Shown here piece by piece: positions 19,741-27,642 of a stretch of 64,000 bases of DNA; within the stretch, counting starts at the first letter, position 1, and every line of letters starts with the position of its first letter. Location of the stretch: NCBI RefSeq assembly GCF_000835165.1, contig NZ_CP007790.1, forward strand, positions 1,984,001-2,048,000, given 5' to 3'. Made by a program: the position numbers and the translations under genes. Below the pieces are notes generated by a model, which was given only the letters and a program-made list of their open reading frames with translations, made no database searches and was not told the DNA's origin. Source of the stretch: Corynebacterium marinum DSM 44953. GTDB lineage: Bacteria > Actinomycetota > Actinomycetes > Mycobacteriales > Mycobacteriaceae.

Positions 19741-22404
19741 GTGAACGATTCTCGCTTGCTCGTATGGAAGTTTATCCCGCTTATTCTTCAGATAAGCGAA
19801 GATAGAAAGCTCCACAGGCACAAGGATCTACTCAGCTCTCTCCTCAATACAGCGGAACGAGACTTCCCCGATGCCGTCGCGCATATCTCCAACAGTGGTT
19901 CAAACAGGGCCCGGGACGCTGGCACCTGGGCCATCCAGTACGCGTATGATTTCGGTCTCCTTGAGCGGCCATCAACAGGCATGTACCGCTTGTCAGAGGC
20001 AGGCTGCAGCTACATTGAAAAACACCCCTATCCGCCTTCGCAGGAAGATACCGACAACCTCATTTCCTGGGGGCGAACGCAAAGAAAAAAGAGGAGGAGT
20101 TCAGCTCTTTCTTCCAGACAAGTGTGGGTGGTCCGCGCAGGGAAGGACGGCGAAAGAGAGGAATTCTCACGCAACAATGGCTTGATTGCCCCGGGCATGG
20201 ATAATGTCCCCGACCTCACCGATCTGCACGACCCTAAATCAATTCTTGAAGGTGTCGTTCGACAGAACCCCGAGTACAAGAAAGCCACGGCGCAGAATTT
20301 TGCCTCGCAAGCTAACGCGCTCCGCAACCGCATCAAACTCGGCGACCATATTCTCCTCCCTCTTAAGACAGACCGAGAACTGATCCTCGTGGGAACCCGC
20401 TCCGGCGACTACTTCTTCCGTGAGGACGAGCCCGACTCGGAGAAGCGTCATAGACTCCCCGTGACCTGGGACGGCGTTATCGCCCGTAAGGACCTTCTCC
20501 CCGATCTGCTTGCGTCCATTAACGGGTCACAGACCATTTTCGAGGTCAAACGAAACAGCGCTTTAGAACGTCTGGAGTCGGTTCTGGACGGTGAGCTCGA
20601 CCCCGGTGATCCCGACGAATCCACCGCCGTTGATTACGCCGAGCTGTATGCCCCGGCAAGCCAGGACTGGGTCAATTTTCACGCACAACTGGCTAATGCC
20701 CTCCGTCCTTACGCTTCTGATCGACAGGCTCTGCTCACCAAGCTTCATGAGGTCGCAGAAAAGTCCGAGCGCCCCCAGCTATTCAGGTATCTCTTCCAGT
20801 GGAAGGACCAGGGTACGGACGTCCGCGGGACGGATATTGATCCCTTCACCATTTTCGGGGCCATGAACCGCGGGATCACCTTCGACGCCCGTATCGCGGC
20901 CCGGCGCGGATTTAAGGAGGTCTTTGACCTTGAAGCACCTGTGCCGGAGGATTTTGCAGGCATCCCGGTCCTCAACAACATGCGGTCCCGTTTCGAAAGT
21001 GCCGGCGATTCGCCGGAGTCGGGATTCTATGACCGAATGTGGAACCTGTTTGTTGCAGCGCTCAACTATTCGCACGCGCCGGAAACCAACCGGGATGTGT
21101 TCATCGAGGCGTTCGACGCAGCGACTCAATCACGCAGACCCTGGATGTTCACGATGGGCCTCTACTGGGTTCGGCCGGAGACCTTTCTCAACCTTGACAG
21201 CGTGAACCGACGCTTCCTCACGTCTGACGAAGTGATTCTCCCAGAAGGCGTCTCTCCCTCCACTCCACCCGATGGTCAGACGTATCTCCAGCTCAACGAT
21301 GCTGTACAAGAATGGCTCGAAGATTCGGCACTTGAGCCCCCAACACTTCCTACCCTGTCCATGGCTGCGTTCCGCTACGCCAATATGGAGGAAAGCACGG
21401 AGCCAGCGGAACCGTCCCCTGATCCATCACCGGACCCGGCCAACGACACTCCCATCAAGGAGCCTGCCGCTGAGAAAAAATACTCGACGGCGTCCATTGT
21501 CGAGGATGGTTCCTTCTATTCGAAGCCAGTCCTCGATGAGATGCTATCCAGTCTGCGGGACAAAAAGAATCTGATCCTGCAGGGTCCTCCTGGAACAGGC
21601 AAGTCCTGGCTCTCGAGGCGTCTCGCCAAAGCCTTGACAGGTGACGAGAGCACCATCATGTCCATGCAATTCCATCCCTCCACGTCATACGAGGACTTCA
21701 TCCAGGGTTGGCGCCCCGCAGGGCAGAACTCACTGGAGCTCACCAACGGGCCGTTCCTTGAGGCGATCGAAGCTGCCGCAAGCCAGGATGACTCGAAGTA
21801 CGTCATCATCATCGACGAAATCAACCGAGGCAATCCGGCCCAAGTGTTCGGAGAGATGCTGACGCTCTTGGAGGCAGACAAACGAAGTCCCGAAAACGCT
21901 ATGTCGCTGCTTTACTCGACCAATCCAGCGGACACGGTATTCATCCCCGACAACCTGTTTGTGATCGGAACGATGAACCTGTCTGACCGTTCCTTGGCGA
22001 TGGTGGACATGGCATTCCGACGTCGATTCGCCTTCTACAACCTGGAACCTCAGCTCAATGATGCGTGGTTGGAACACTGCACCACCCTGGGACGTGATCG
22101 CGACACCATGTTGGAGATCCGCCGGAGAATTGAATCGGTCAATGAGATGATCGCTGGCTACGCAACCCTTGGCGACCAGTTTGTAGTAGGCCACAGTTAC
22201 GTGACCCCCGTGAAAAATCTCAAGGATCCCTCGCCACAGGCAACCTGGGACTGGTTCAGGAAGATCGTGCGGACTGAGCTGATTCCGTTGCTCCAAGAGT
22301 ACTGGCTTGACGATCAGATAGCCCTCGAGCAAGCTACCTCGGTACTCACAGCGGCGAACCCTCTTGCCGAAACCGATCCAGAAGAACTCACGGACCAACC
22401 ATGA
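19741..22404 (+). CDS. McrB-like AAA+ GTPase of a type IV restriction system
   Basis: The 887-residue protein has four parts. Residues 1-100 resemble the Mrr N-terminal winged helix. Residues 125-275 (VWVVRAGKDGE ... GDYFF ... VTWDGVI) look like a PUA/EVE-type domain, a fold known to read modified bases. A middle domain contains DPFTIFGAMNRGIT. From 610 on there is an AAA+ motor with Walker A GPPGTGKS (615-622), Walker B IIIDEINRG (D692, E693) and the McrB GTPase signature MNLSDRS (from 745). The start is GTG 19741 with AGGA 8 bases upstream, which places the promoter clear of the gene. The next gene overlaps it by four bases. GC and codon use are lower than in the neighbours, which suggests recent transfer. 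Confidence 0.85.
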   Translation: MNDSRLLVWKFIPLILQISEDRKLHRHKDLLSSLLNTAERDFPDAVAHISNSGSNRARDAGTWAIQYAYDFGLLERPSTGMYRLSEAGCSYIEKHPYPPSQEDTDNLISWGRTQRKKRRSSALSSRQVWVVRAGKDGEREEFSRNNGLIAPGMDNVPDLTDLHDPKSILEGVVRQNPEYKKATAQNFASQANALRNRIKLGDHILLPLKTDRELILVGTRSGDYFFREDEPDSEKRHRLPVTWDGVIARKDLLPDLLASINGSQTIFEVKRNSALERLESVLDGELDPGDPDESTAVDYAELYAPASQDWVNFHAQLANALRPYASDRQALLTKLHEVAEKSERPQLFRYLFQWKDQGTDVRGTDIDPFTIFGAMNRGITFDARIAARRGFKEVFDLEAPVPEDFAGIPVLNNMRSRFESAGDSPESGFYDRMWNLFVAALNYSHAPETNRDVFIEAFDAATQSRRPWMFTMGLYWVRPETFLNLDSVNRRFLTSDEVILPEGVSPSTPPDGQTYLQLNDAVQEWLEDSALEPPTLPTLSMAAFRYANMEESTEPAEPSPDPSPDPANDTPIKEPAAEKKYSTASIVEDGSFYSKPVLDEMLSSLRDKKNLILQGPPGTGKSWLSRRLAKALTGDESTIMSMQFHPSTSYEDFIQGWRPAGQNSLELTNGPFLEAIEAAASQDDSKYVIIIDEINRGNPAQVFGEMLTLLEADKRSPENAMSLLYSTNPADTVFIPDNLFVIGTMNLSDRSLAMVDMAFRRRFAFYNLEPQLNDAWLEHCTTLGRDRDTMLEIRRRIESVNEMIAGYATLGDQFVVGHSYVTPVKNLKDPSPQATWDWFRKIVRTELIPLLQEYWLDDQIALEQATSVLTAANPLAETDPEELTDQP

Positions 22405-23492
22405 CAACTGTCCCCGGCCCCAGTTCGTTTGTTCCGATCCGGAACATCTGGCTGCTGCAGGTGTACGCCTCGAAGCTGTATCAAGACGGACTCATCCGAA
22501 ATACCGAGATTGAGGATCCTGGTGTAGATCTCCCCCACCTTGCGACAGCCTTACTCTGCGACGCTGTCCAACGATCCCTGAGAAAAGGGTTGGCCCGTGA
22601 CTTCGTGGACGCTTCGGATGATATATCGAGAGTACGAGGGAGGATCGACCTCCTGTCCACGAAACGGCGGAGCCTTCTTCAGAAAGGGAGGGTGGCGTGT
22701 ACCTTCAACGAATTGAGCGTTGATACTCCTGAGAATCGGCTCCTGCGCCATGCCCTCGACAGCGCGACCCGGCTCGTAGAACGAGCCCACCACACCGCTA
22801 CTACGACTGAACAATCGTCTCTCATCCAAAGGTGCCGTCACCTCTCGAGAACGCTGGTGGATATCGGTGTCCATCCACGAGACATCCCCGCAGTGATTCC
22901 TCCTGCGGTTGGCCGTCGAACGCTTGCCCACCATGCCGCAGCGTTAGCTGCCGCGCGCCTCGTCCTGGACATGGCTCTTCCTGACGACTCTGCTCCCGGA
23001 ACCCACCACCTACAAAGGCCCGTCTACTCCGAGGAATCCCTCCGGAAATTGTTTGAGAAAGCTCTCGTGGGCATCTTTCGACACCACCTGCACCCGGAAG
23101 GATGGACGATCAAAGGGGCTGAGAGGCTCTACTGGAATGCCACAGGACAGACGGAGCTTCTTCCCTCCATGAAGACGGATATTTCCATGTACACGCCCGA
23201 AGGGAACAAGATCATCGCCGATGCGAAGTTCACGGGCATTACCTCCCTTCACAACAAAAAAGAAATCCTCAAGTCAGAGAATCTTTATCAGTTGCATGCT
23301 TACCTGACGCAGTCCCCAACTGTGCCTGGAAAACCTCCGACAGCAGGCGTCCTGATCTATGCGTCCATGGGCGCCGACCTACACGCCACCATGCTAATCG
23401 GTGGCCACCCGTTCCGATGTGCAACGGTGGATCTCACTGCCGACGGACCAACGATCCGCAAACAAGCCATTGCAGCCGTAACGCAGCTTTAG
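22401..23492 (+). CDS. McrC-like nuclease subunit
   Basis: The 363-residue protein fits the McrC family, which supplies the DNA-cutting PD-(D/E)xK nuclease to McrB rings. The active site is visible as D260 (KTDISMY), D274-A-K276 (IIADAKF) and Q297 (ENLYQLHAYL). The N-terminus starts with PIRNIWLLQVYASKLY, as in McrC relatives that replace the usual OB-like region with a helical one. Its ATG overlaps the mcrB-like stop (ATGA), so both are made together. The system should cut foreign DNA carrying modified bases. Which modification cannot be told. Confidence 0.85.
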   Translation: MTTVPGPSSFVPIRNIWLLQVYASKLYQDGLIRNTEIEDPGVDLPHLATALLCDAVQRSLRKGLARDFVDASDDISRVRGRIDLLSTKRRSLLQKGRVACTFNELSVDTPENRLLRHALDSATRLVERAHHTATTTEQSSLIQRCRHLSRTLVDIGVHPRDIPAVIPPAVGRRTLAHHAAALAAARLVLDMALPDDSAPGTHHLQRPVYSEESLRKLFEKALVGIFRHHLHPEGWTIKGAERLYWNATGQTELLPSMKTDISMYTPEGNKIIADAKFTGITSLHNKKEILKSENLYQLHAYLTQSPTVPGKPPTAGVLIYASMGADLHATMLIGGHPFRCATVDLTADGPTIRKQAIAAVTQL

Positions 23493-23517
23493 ACAAGCAT
23501 ATGATCCTCGCAGGTTC

Positions 23518-23622
23518 TTACCCCTCGAGTGCTGTGGGATCGAGCAGCTCCCGGACCTGCTCGAACTTAATACCGACGACGCGACCGGTGGAGTCAACAT
23601 CAACAATAACCTCGCCGGACAT
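23518..23622 (-). pseudogene. Remnant of a DUF2283 protein
   Basis: A 34-codon frame on the minus strand encodes MSGEVIVDVDSTGRVVGIKF and ends LLDPTALEG. The pattern VIVDVDxxGRVVGI is the C-terminal half of DUF2283 proteins, which are normally about 50-75 residues. An in-frame TAA lies two codons before the ATG, so the N-terminal half is missing. It lies at the right edge of the restriction insert. It could be translated as a mini-protein, but a decayed gene is more likely. Confidence 0.55.
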
Positions 23623-23698
23623 GCCTTAGAGAGCCAGTCCGCCGACAACGCAGAGACTGGGCTGAATTGAGGAGCAGGAGAGAGGCAGGCATTGTCTG

Positions 23699-23733
23699 CC
23701 GTGAGGTCAATGGAAAGGTCCCTGACCCCACGG
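23699..23733 (-). terminator. Terminator after the aldehyde dehydrogenase
   Basis: Read on the minus strand, CCGTGGGGTC pairs with GACCTCACGG with one G-T wobble (23724-23733 with 23699-23708). It begins 16 bases after the dehydrogenase stop. No strong T run follows. Confidence 0.5.
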
Positions 23734-23749
23734 CAGCGTCGACCAGCAC

Positions 23750-25228
23750 TTAAAACGGGAACTGTGCCTCGCCCGGTGCCACGCCGACCCAGTGGTCGGT
23801 GGTGAACTCCTCGATGGCCCACTCGCCGTTGAAGCGGCCGAGGCCGGAGTTCTTCTCGCCGCCGAACATGACGTGCGCCTCGTCGTTGACGGTGATGTCG
23901 TTGACGTGGGTCATGCCTGCCTCCACGCCGCGGGCGAAACGCATGCCGCGGGCCAGGTCGCGGGTGTACACCGCGGAAGCCAGGCCGAACTCGGTGTCGT
24001 TGGCCAGCTCGAGGGCGTGCGCCTCGTCCTCGGCCTTGACGATGCCGACCACGGGACCGAAGATCTCCTCGCGGAAGATCTCCATGTCGGGGGTGACGTC
24101 GGCGAAGACGTGCGGGGCGATGACGCGGCCCTCGATGGGGCCGGCGACGACCTCGCGGGCACCCTCGGCGCGGGCCTGCTCGATCTTGGCGGTGACGGAC
24201 TTGACCTGGCTGTCGTTGACCAGGGGGCCGACGACGGTGGCGTCGTCGAGCTGGTCGCCGTAGGCCAGGGTCTTGACCCGCTCGGCGTAGGCGGCGACGA
24301 ACTCGTCGTAGACCGGCGCCTGGACGATGATGCGGTTGACGGACATGCAGATCTGGCCCTGGTGGAGGAACTTGCCCAGGGTGGCACCGCCGACGGCCTG
24401 CTCCATGTCGGCGTCGTCGAGGACGACGAGCGGGGCGTTGCCGCCGAGCTCGAGCGAGACCTTCTTCATGTGCTCGCCGCCGACCGCGGCACGGCCCACG
24501 CCCTTGCCCACCGGGGTGGAGCCGGTGAAGGAGATCAGGCGCGGGATCCGGTGCTCGACGAAGTGGTCGCCGATCTCCGAGCCGGCGCCGACGACGACGT
24601 TCAGCACGCCCTCGGGCAGCCCGGCCGCCTCGAAGATGGTGGCCAGCAGCAGTCCACCGGTGAGCGGGGTGTCGGACGCCGGCTTGAGTACCACGGCGTT
24701 GCCGCAGCCCAGGGCCGGTGCGACCGAGCGCATCGACAGGGTGAAGGGGAAGTTCCACGGGCTGATCACACCGACGACGCCGAGCGGCTCGCGGAAGACG
24801 TAGTTGGTCTTGCCAGGAGTGTTCGACGGCAGGATCTGGCCGGTGATGCGGGTGGGGAAGGTCGCGGCCTCGCGCAGGGAGCCAATCGCCAGGCCAGTCT
24901 CGATGTTGGCCTTGATGGCGGTGGAGCCGGACTCCGCGCGGATCAGCGCGACCACGGCCGCGCGGTTCTCCTCGATCCAGTCGGCGGCCTTGTTGAGGAT
25001 CTGCGCGCGCTTCTTCGGTGCCAGCGCGGCCCACCCGACCTGGGCTGCCTGGGCGGTCTCGTAGGCGGCGTCGACGTCCTCGCGGGAGGCCTGGCGGATG
25101 GTGGCGATCGTCTCGTCGTTGAAGGGGTTGGTGTCGGTGGCGGTGCGCTCGGAGGTGCCCTCGCGCCAGCCACCGATGTAGAGCTGCTCGGTCACGAGCG
25201 AGGAGTACGGGGCGGTGGTGACGGTCAT
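23750..25228 (-). CDS. Aromatic aldehyde dehydrogenase (benzaldehyde/vanillin type)
   Basis: This 492-residue ALDH is complete: N159 in PWNFPF, E260 in LELGGNAP and catalytic C294 in GQICMSV. It oxidises an aldehyde to the acid with NAD(P). It most resembles benzaldehyde/vanillin dehydrogenases (XylC/Vdh type), and the adjacent alcohol dehydrogenase and nearby ben and pca genes agree with an aromatic substrate. Which aldehyde is used is an inference. It is 32 bp downstream of the alcohol dehydrogenase in one operon. Confidence 0.88.
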   Translation of the reverse strand: MTVTTAPYSSLVTEQLYIGGWREGTSERTATDTNPFNDETIATIRQASREDVDAAYETAQAAQVGWAALAPKKRAQILNKAADWIEENRAAVVALIRAESGSTAIKANIETGLAIGSLREAATFPTRITGQILPSNTPGKTNYVFREPLGVVGVISPWNFPFTLSMRSVAPALGCGNAVVLKPASDTPLTGGLLLATIFEAAGLPEGVLNVVVGAGSEIGDHFVEHRIPRLISFTGSTPVGKGVGRAAVGGEHMKKVSLELGGNAPLVVLDDADMEQAVGGATLGKFLHQGQICMSVNRIIVQAPVYDEFVAAYAERVKTLAYGDQLDDATVVGPLVNDSQVKSVTAKIEQARAEGAREVVAGPIEGRVIAPHVFADVTPDMEIFREEIFGPVVGIVKAEDEAHALELANDTEFGLASAVYTRDLARGMRFARGVEAGMTHVNDITVNDEAHVMFGGEKNSGLGRFNGEWAIEEFTTDHWVGVAPGEAQFPF

Positions 25229-25260
25229 GATGTCTGTCTTCTTTCTGTTCGGGAAAACGG

Positions 25261-26385
25261 TTACTGGTCGGCGTCGGCGATGCGCAGGACGGCCTTGACG
25301 GTGCCGCCCTCATGGGCGTCCGCGATGGCCCGGTCGATCTCGTCGAAGCCGTAGGTGGTGATCAGGCGGTCGAAGGGGAAGCGGCCCTGCTTGTACAGCG
25401 CGATAAGCGCCGGGATGAGCTGCTGGCTCGTCGAACCGCCACCGAGGGTACCCACCACCTTCTTACCCCAGAGGGCGCGCAGGTGGTCCAGGGAGAAACG
25501 GGCTTCAGCGGGGGCGCCGCCGACGAGGATGAAGGTGCCCAGTAGGCCGACGGCGTCGGCGGCCTGCTCGATGACCCTGATGCTGCCCGTGCAGTCGAGG
25601 ACGTAGTCGGCCGGGCCGCCGCAGATTTCGTTGACCGCCCCGACGATGTCACGCTCGCCGGTGTTGACGGTGTGCGTCGCACCGAACTCCCGGGCCAGCT
25701 CGAGGCGGGAATCCTGCAGGTCCATCGCGATGATCGTCGCCGCGGGGGTGTTTCGGGCTGCCATGACAGCGCCGAGCCCGACCGCGCCGGCGCCGATGAT
25801 CACGATCGACTCACCCGGCTCCGGCTGGGCGGTGTTGAACACCGCTCCCGCACCGGTGGTGATGCCGCAGGCCAGCGGACCCAGCAGTTCCAGGTCGACA
25901 TCCTTGTCCACCTTGACCACCGCGTTCTCCCGGGTCAGGGAGTAGGTGGCGAAGGAGGACTGACCGAAGAAGTGCCCGGACAGCGGCGTTCCGTCGGCTC
26001 GGGTGTAGGCGGAGGAACCGGCGTCGGGACCGTGCAGACGAACGCCCGCCAGCAGCTCCGCGCCGATGTTCAGGCAGTAGCGGTGCTCGCCGCGCACACA
26101 GTTGCGGCACTCACCGCACCAGGGCCAGCCCATGATGACGTGGTCGCCCGGAGCCACCGAGGTCACGCCCTCGCCGACGGACTCCACCACGCCGGAACCT
26201 TCATGGCCGAGAACGCCCGGCAGCGGCAGCGGCATGTCCCCGCCCTGGGTGTTCAGGTCCGTGTGGCATACGCCGGTGGCCACCACGCGGACGAGCACCT
26301 CCCCGGGGCCGGGTTCATCCAGGGTGAGTTCTTCGCGGGTGAAGGGTCGGTTGATCCCCTCCACGACATAGGCATCTATCTTCAT
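25261..26385 (-). CDS. Zinc-dependent aryl-alcohol dehydrogenase
   Basis: The 374-residue medium-chain dehydrogenase keeps the catalytic zinc ligands C40 and H61-E62, the structural zinc cysteines C90, C93, C96 and C104, and the NAD-binding [10 protein letters not shown] near residue 200. Its pattern is that of benzyl-alcohol dehydrogenases (XylB type), including a ring-pocket insert around residues 110-135. With the next ALDH it would turn benzyl-type alcohols into benzoates for BenABC or PobA. It is the first gene of the adh-aldh operon, downstream of the broken AraC gene. Confidence 0.88.
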   Translation of the reverse strand: MKIDAYVVEGINRPFTREELTLDEPGPGEVLVRVVATGVCHTDLNTQGGDMPLPLPGVLGHEGSGVVESVGEGVTSVAPGDHVIMGWPWCGECRNCVRGEHRYCLNIGAELLAGVRLHGPDAGSSAYTRADGTPLSGHFFGQSSFATYSLTRENAVVKVDKDVDLELLGPLACGITTGAGAVFNTAQPEPGESIVIIGAGAVGLGAVMAARNTPAATIIAMDLQDSRLELAREFGATHTVNTGERDIVGAVNEICGGPADYVLDCTGSIRVIEQAADAVGLLGTFILVGGAPAEARFSLDHLRALWGKKVVGTLGGGSTSQQLIPALIALYKQGRFPFDRLITTYGFDEIDRAIADAHEGGTVKAVLRIADADQ

Positions 26386-26508
26386 GTCGACGATTCCTCT
26401 CTACATTTTCCCGCCGCTGTCCTGCGACGGCGGCCTTCGGGGCGGGTCTCCGGTTTCGTTGGCTGGCCCACCCCACAAATCTTGCCAGACGTGACATGGA
26501 ACACTTCA

Positions 26509-26543
26509 GGACTGCAGCGCACGATGCTGCGGACTGCAGCGCA
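26509..26543. promoter_or_regulatory. 22-bp-spaced direct repeats, AraC-type operator
   Basis: The 13-mer GGACTGCAGCGCA occurs at 26509-26521 and again at 26531-26543, a 22-base step (two helical turns). Such tandem half-sites are typical of AraC/XylS-family activator sites. They are 125-160 bases upstream of the alcohol dehydrogenase start and just after the stop of the AraC fragment. Confidence 0.55.
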
Positions 26544-26548
26544 GGCGC

Positions 26549-27022
26549 TCAACATCCGCGGTCGCGGAACCTGCTCGGCGCGCACCCGAAACGCCGGCGG
26601 AAGCTGCGGGCGAAATAGGAGGGGTCCGCGAACCCGGCGCGGCGCACCACCTCCGCCACGGGCAGGCCGGGGTGACGCATCAGCAGCTCCCCCGCGAGCG
26701 CCAGCCGGCGCCCGCGGACCACCTCCCCCACCGTGGTGCCGACCTCGGCGAAAAGGCTGTGGAGGGTGCGCGTGGACATGAAGTGCTCCGCGGCGATCCT
26801 CCCGGGCGAGAGATCCTCGGCGAGAAGGTTCCGGCCGATCCACTGCTCGACGGCGTCGCGTTGCCGGGCGCGCCGGTCCTCCGCTTCCGGCGGTGCGGTC
26901 CCCAGGGCGGCGCCGAAGAGCATGGTGAGCATGTCCACCGTGGCCCGGGCGATCTGGTGGCCGTGGCCGCACCCGACCTCGTCGATGCCGTCTGCCAACC
27001 CCCGGAGGTAGGGCAGTGCCAC
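26549..27022 (-). pseudogene. AraC family regulator, N-terminal half deleted
   Basis: The remaining 157 residues hold the last part of an AraC-type ligand domain and the full double helix-turn-helix. The second HTH reads LPVAEVVRRAGFADPSYFAR followed by FRRRFGCAPSRFR. Intact relatives have about 310-330 residues, so about half is gone. The frame remains open through the scar with a GTG at 27022. A shortened DNA-binding protein could be made if a promoter exists. It is upstream of and co-directional with the adh-aldh genes, its probable targets. Confidence 0.8.
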
Positions 27023-27612
27023 CCGCCCCGGCGTCCCGTTACGACGAGATCGTGGACATGGTGGCCGGCACCATCGCCGCCGCGCCCCAGGGCGACCCCC
27101 TGGATCCGGCTACCGTGTTCGACCCCGTGGCCACCGCCGCCCAGTTCGATTCGGTGTCGGGTTTCCTCGACTCCGCACGCGTGGAAGGCGCCCGCGCCGT
27201 CACCGGCGGCCGGCCGGCGGTGCTGGGCGGAGACCTGGCGGACGGGGTGTTCATCGCACCGACGATGCTCGCGGACGTCACCCCCGATATGACGGTGGCC
27301 AGGGAGGAGATCTTCGGCCCCGTGATCACGGTCCTGCGTTACGACGACTCCGACGGCACCGCCGACGAAGCCGTCGAGCTGGCCAACAACACCGCATTCG
27401 GTCTCGGCGGTCTGGTGTTCGGAGCCGACGAGAAGGCGGCGCTGGCGGTGGCCCGCCGGGTGGACTCCGGATCCGTGGGCATCACCTTCTTCGGGTCCAA
27501 CCACGCCGCCCCCTTCGGCGGCCGCCACGACTCAGGCATGGGCGTGGAATACGGCATCGAAGGCTTGAGCGCCTACCTGTCCTACAAGTCGATCCACCGG
27601 CGCATTTCCTGA
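27016..27612 (+). pseudogene. C-terminal fragment of a second aldehyde dehydrogenase
   Basis: The 198 residues match the last 40 percent of an ALDH: SRYDEIVDMV, PTMLADVTPDMTVAREEIFG, AVELANNTAFGLGG and the end GGRHDSGMGVEYG. The NAD domain, the catalytic Asn, Glu and the Cys loop are all absent, so it cannot be active. Its first ALDH-like codons begin within about 15 bases of the point where the AraC fragment starts on the other strand, which marks a deletion joint. It differs from the intact ALDH at 23.8 kb in sequence. Confidence 0.85.
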
Positions 27613-27642
27613 CCCGGCGCTGGTGGTAGCGTCATCCGCACC

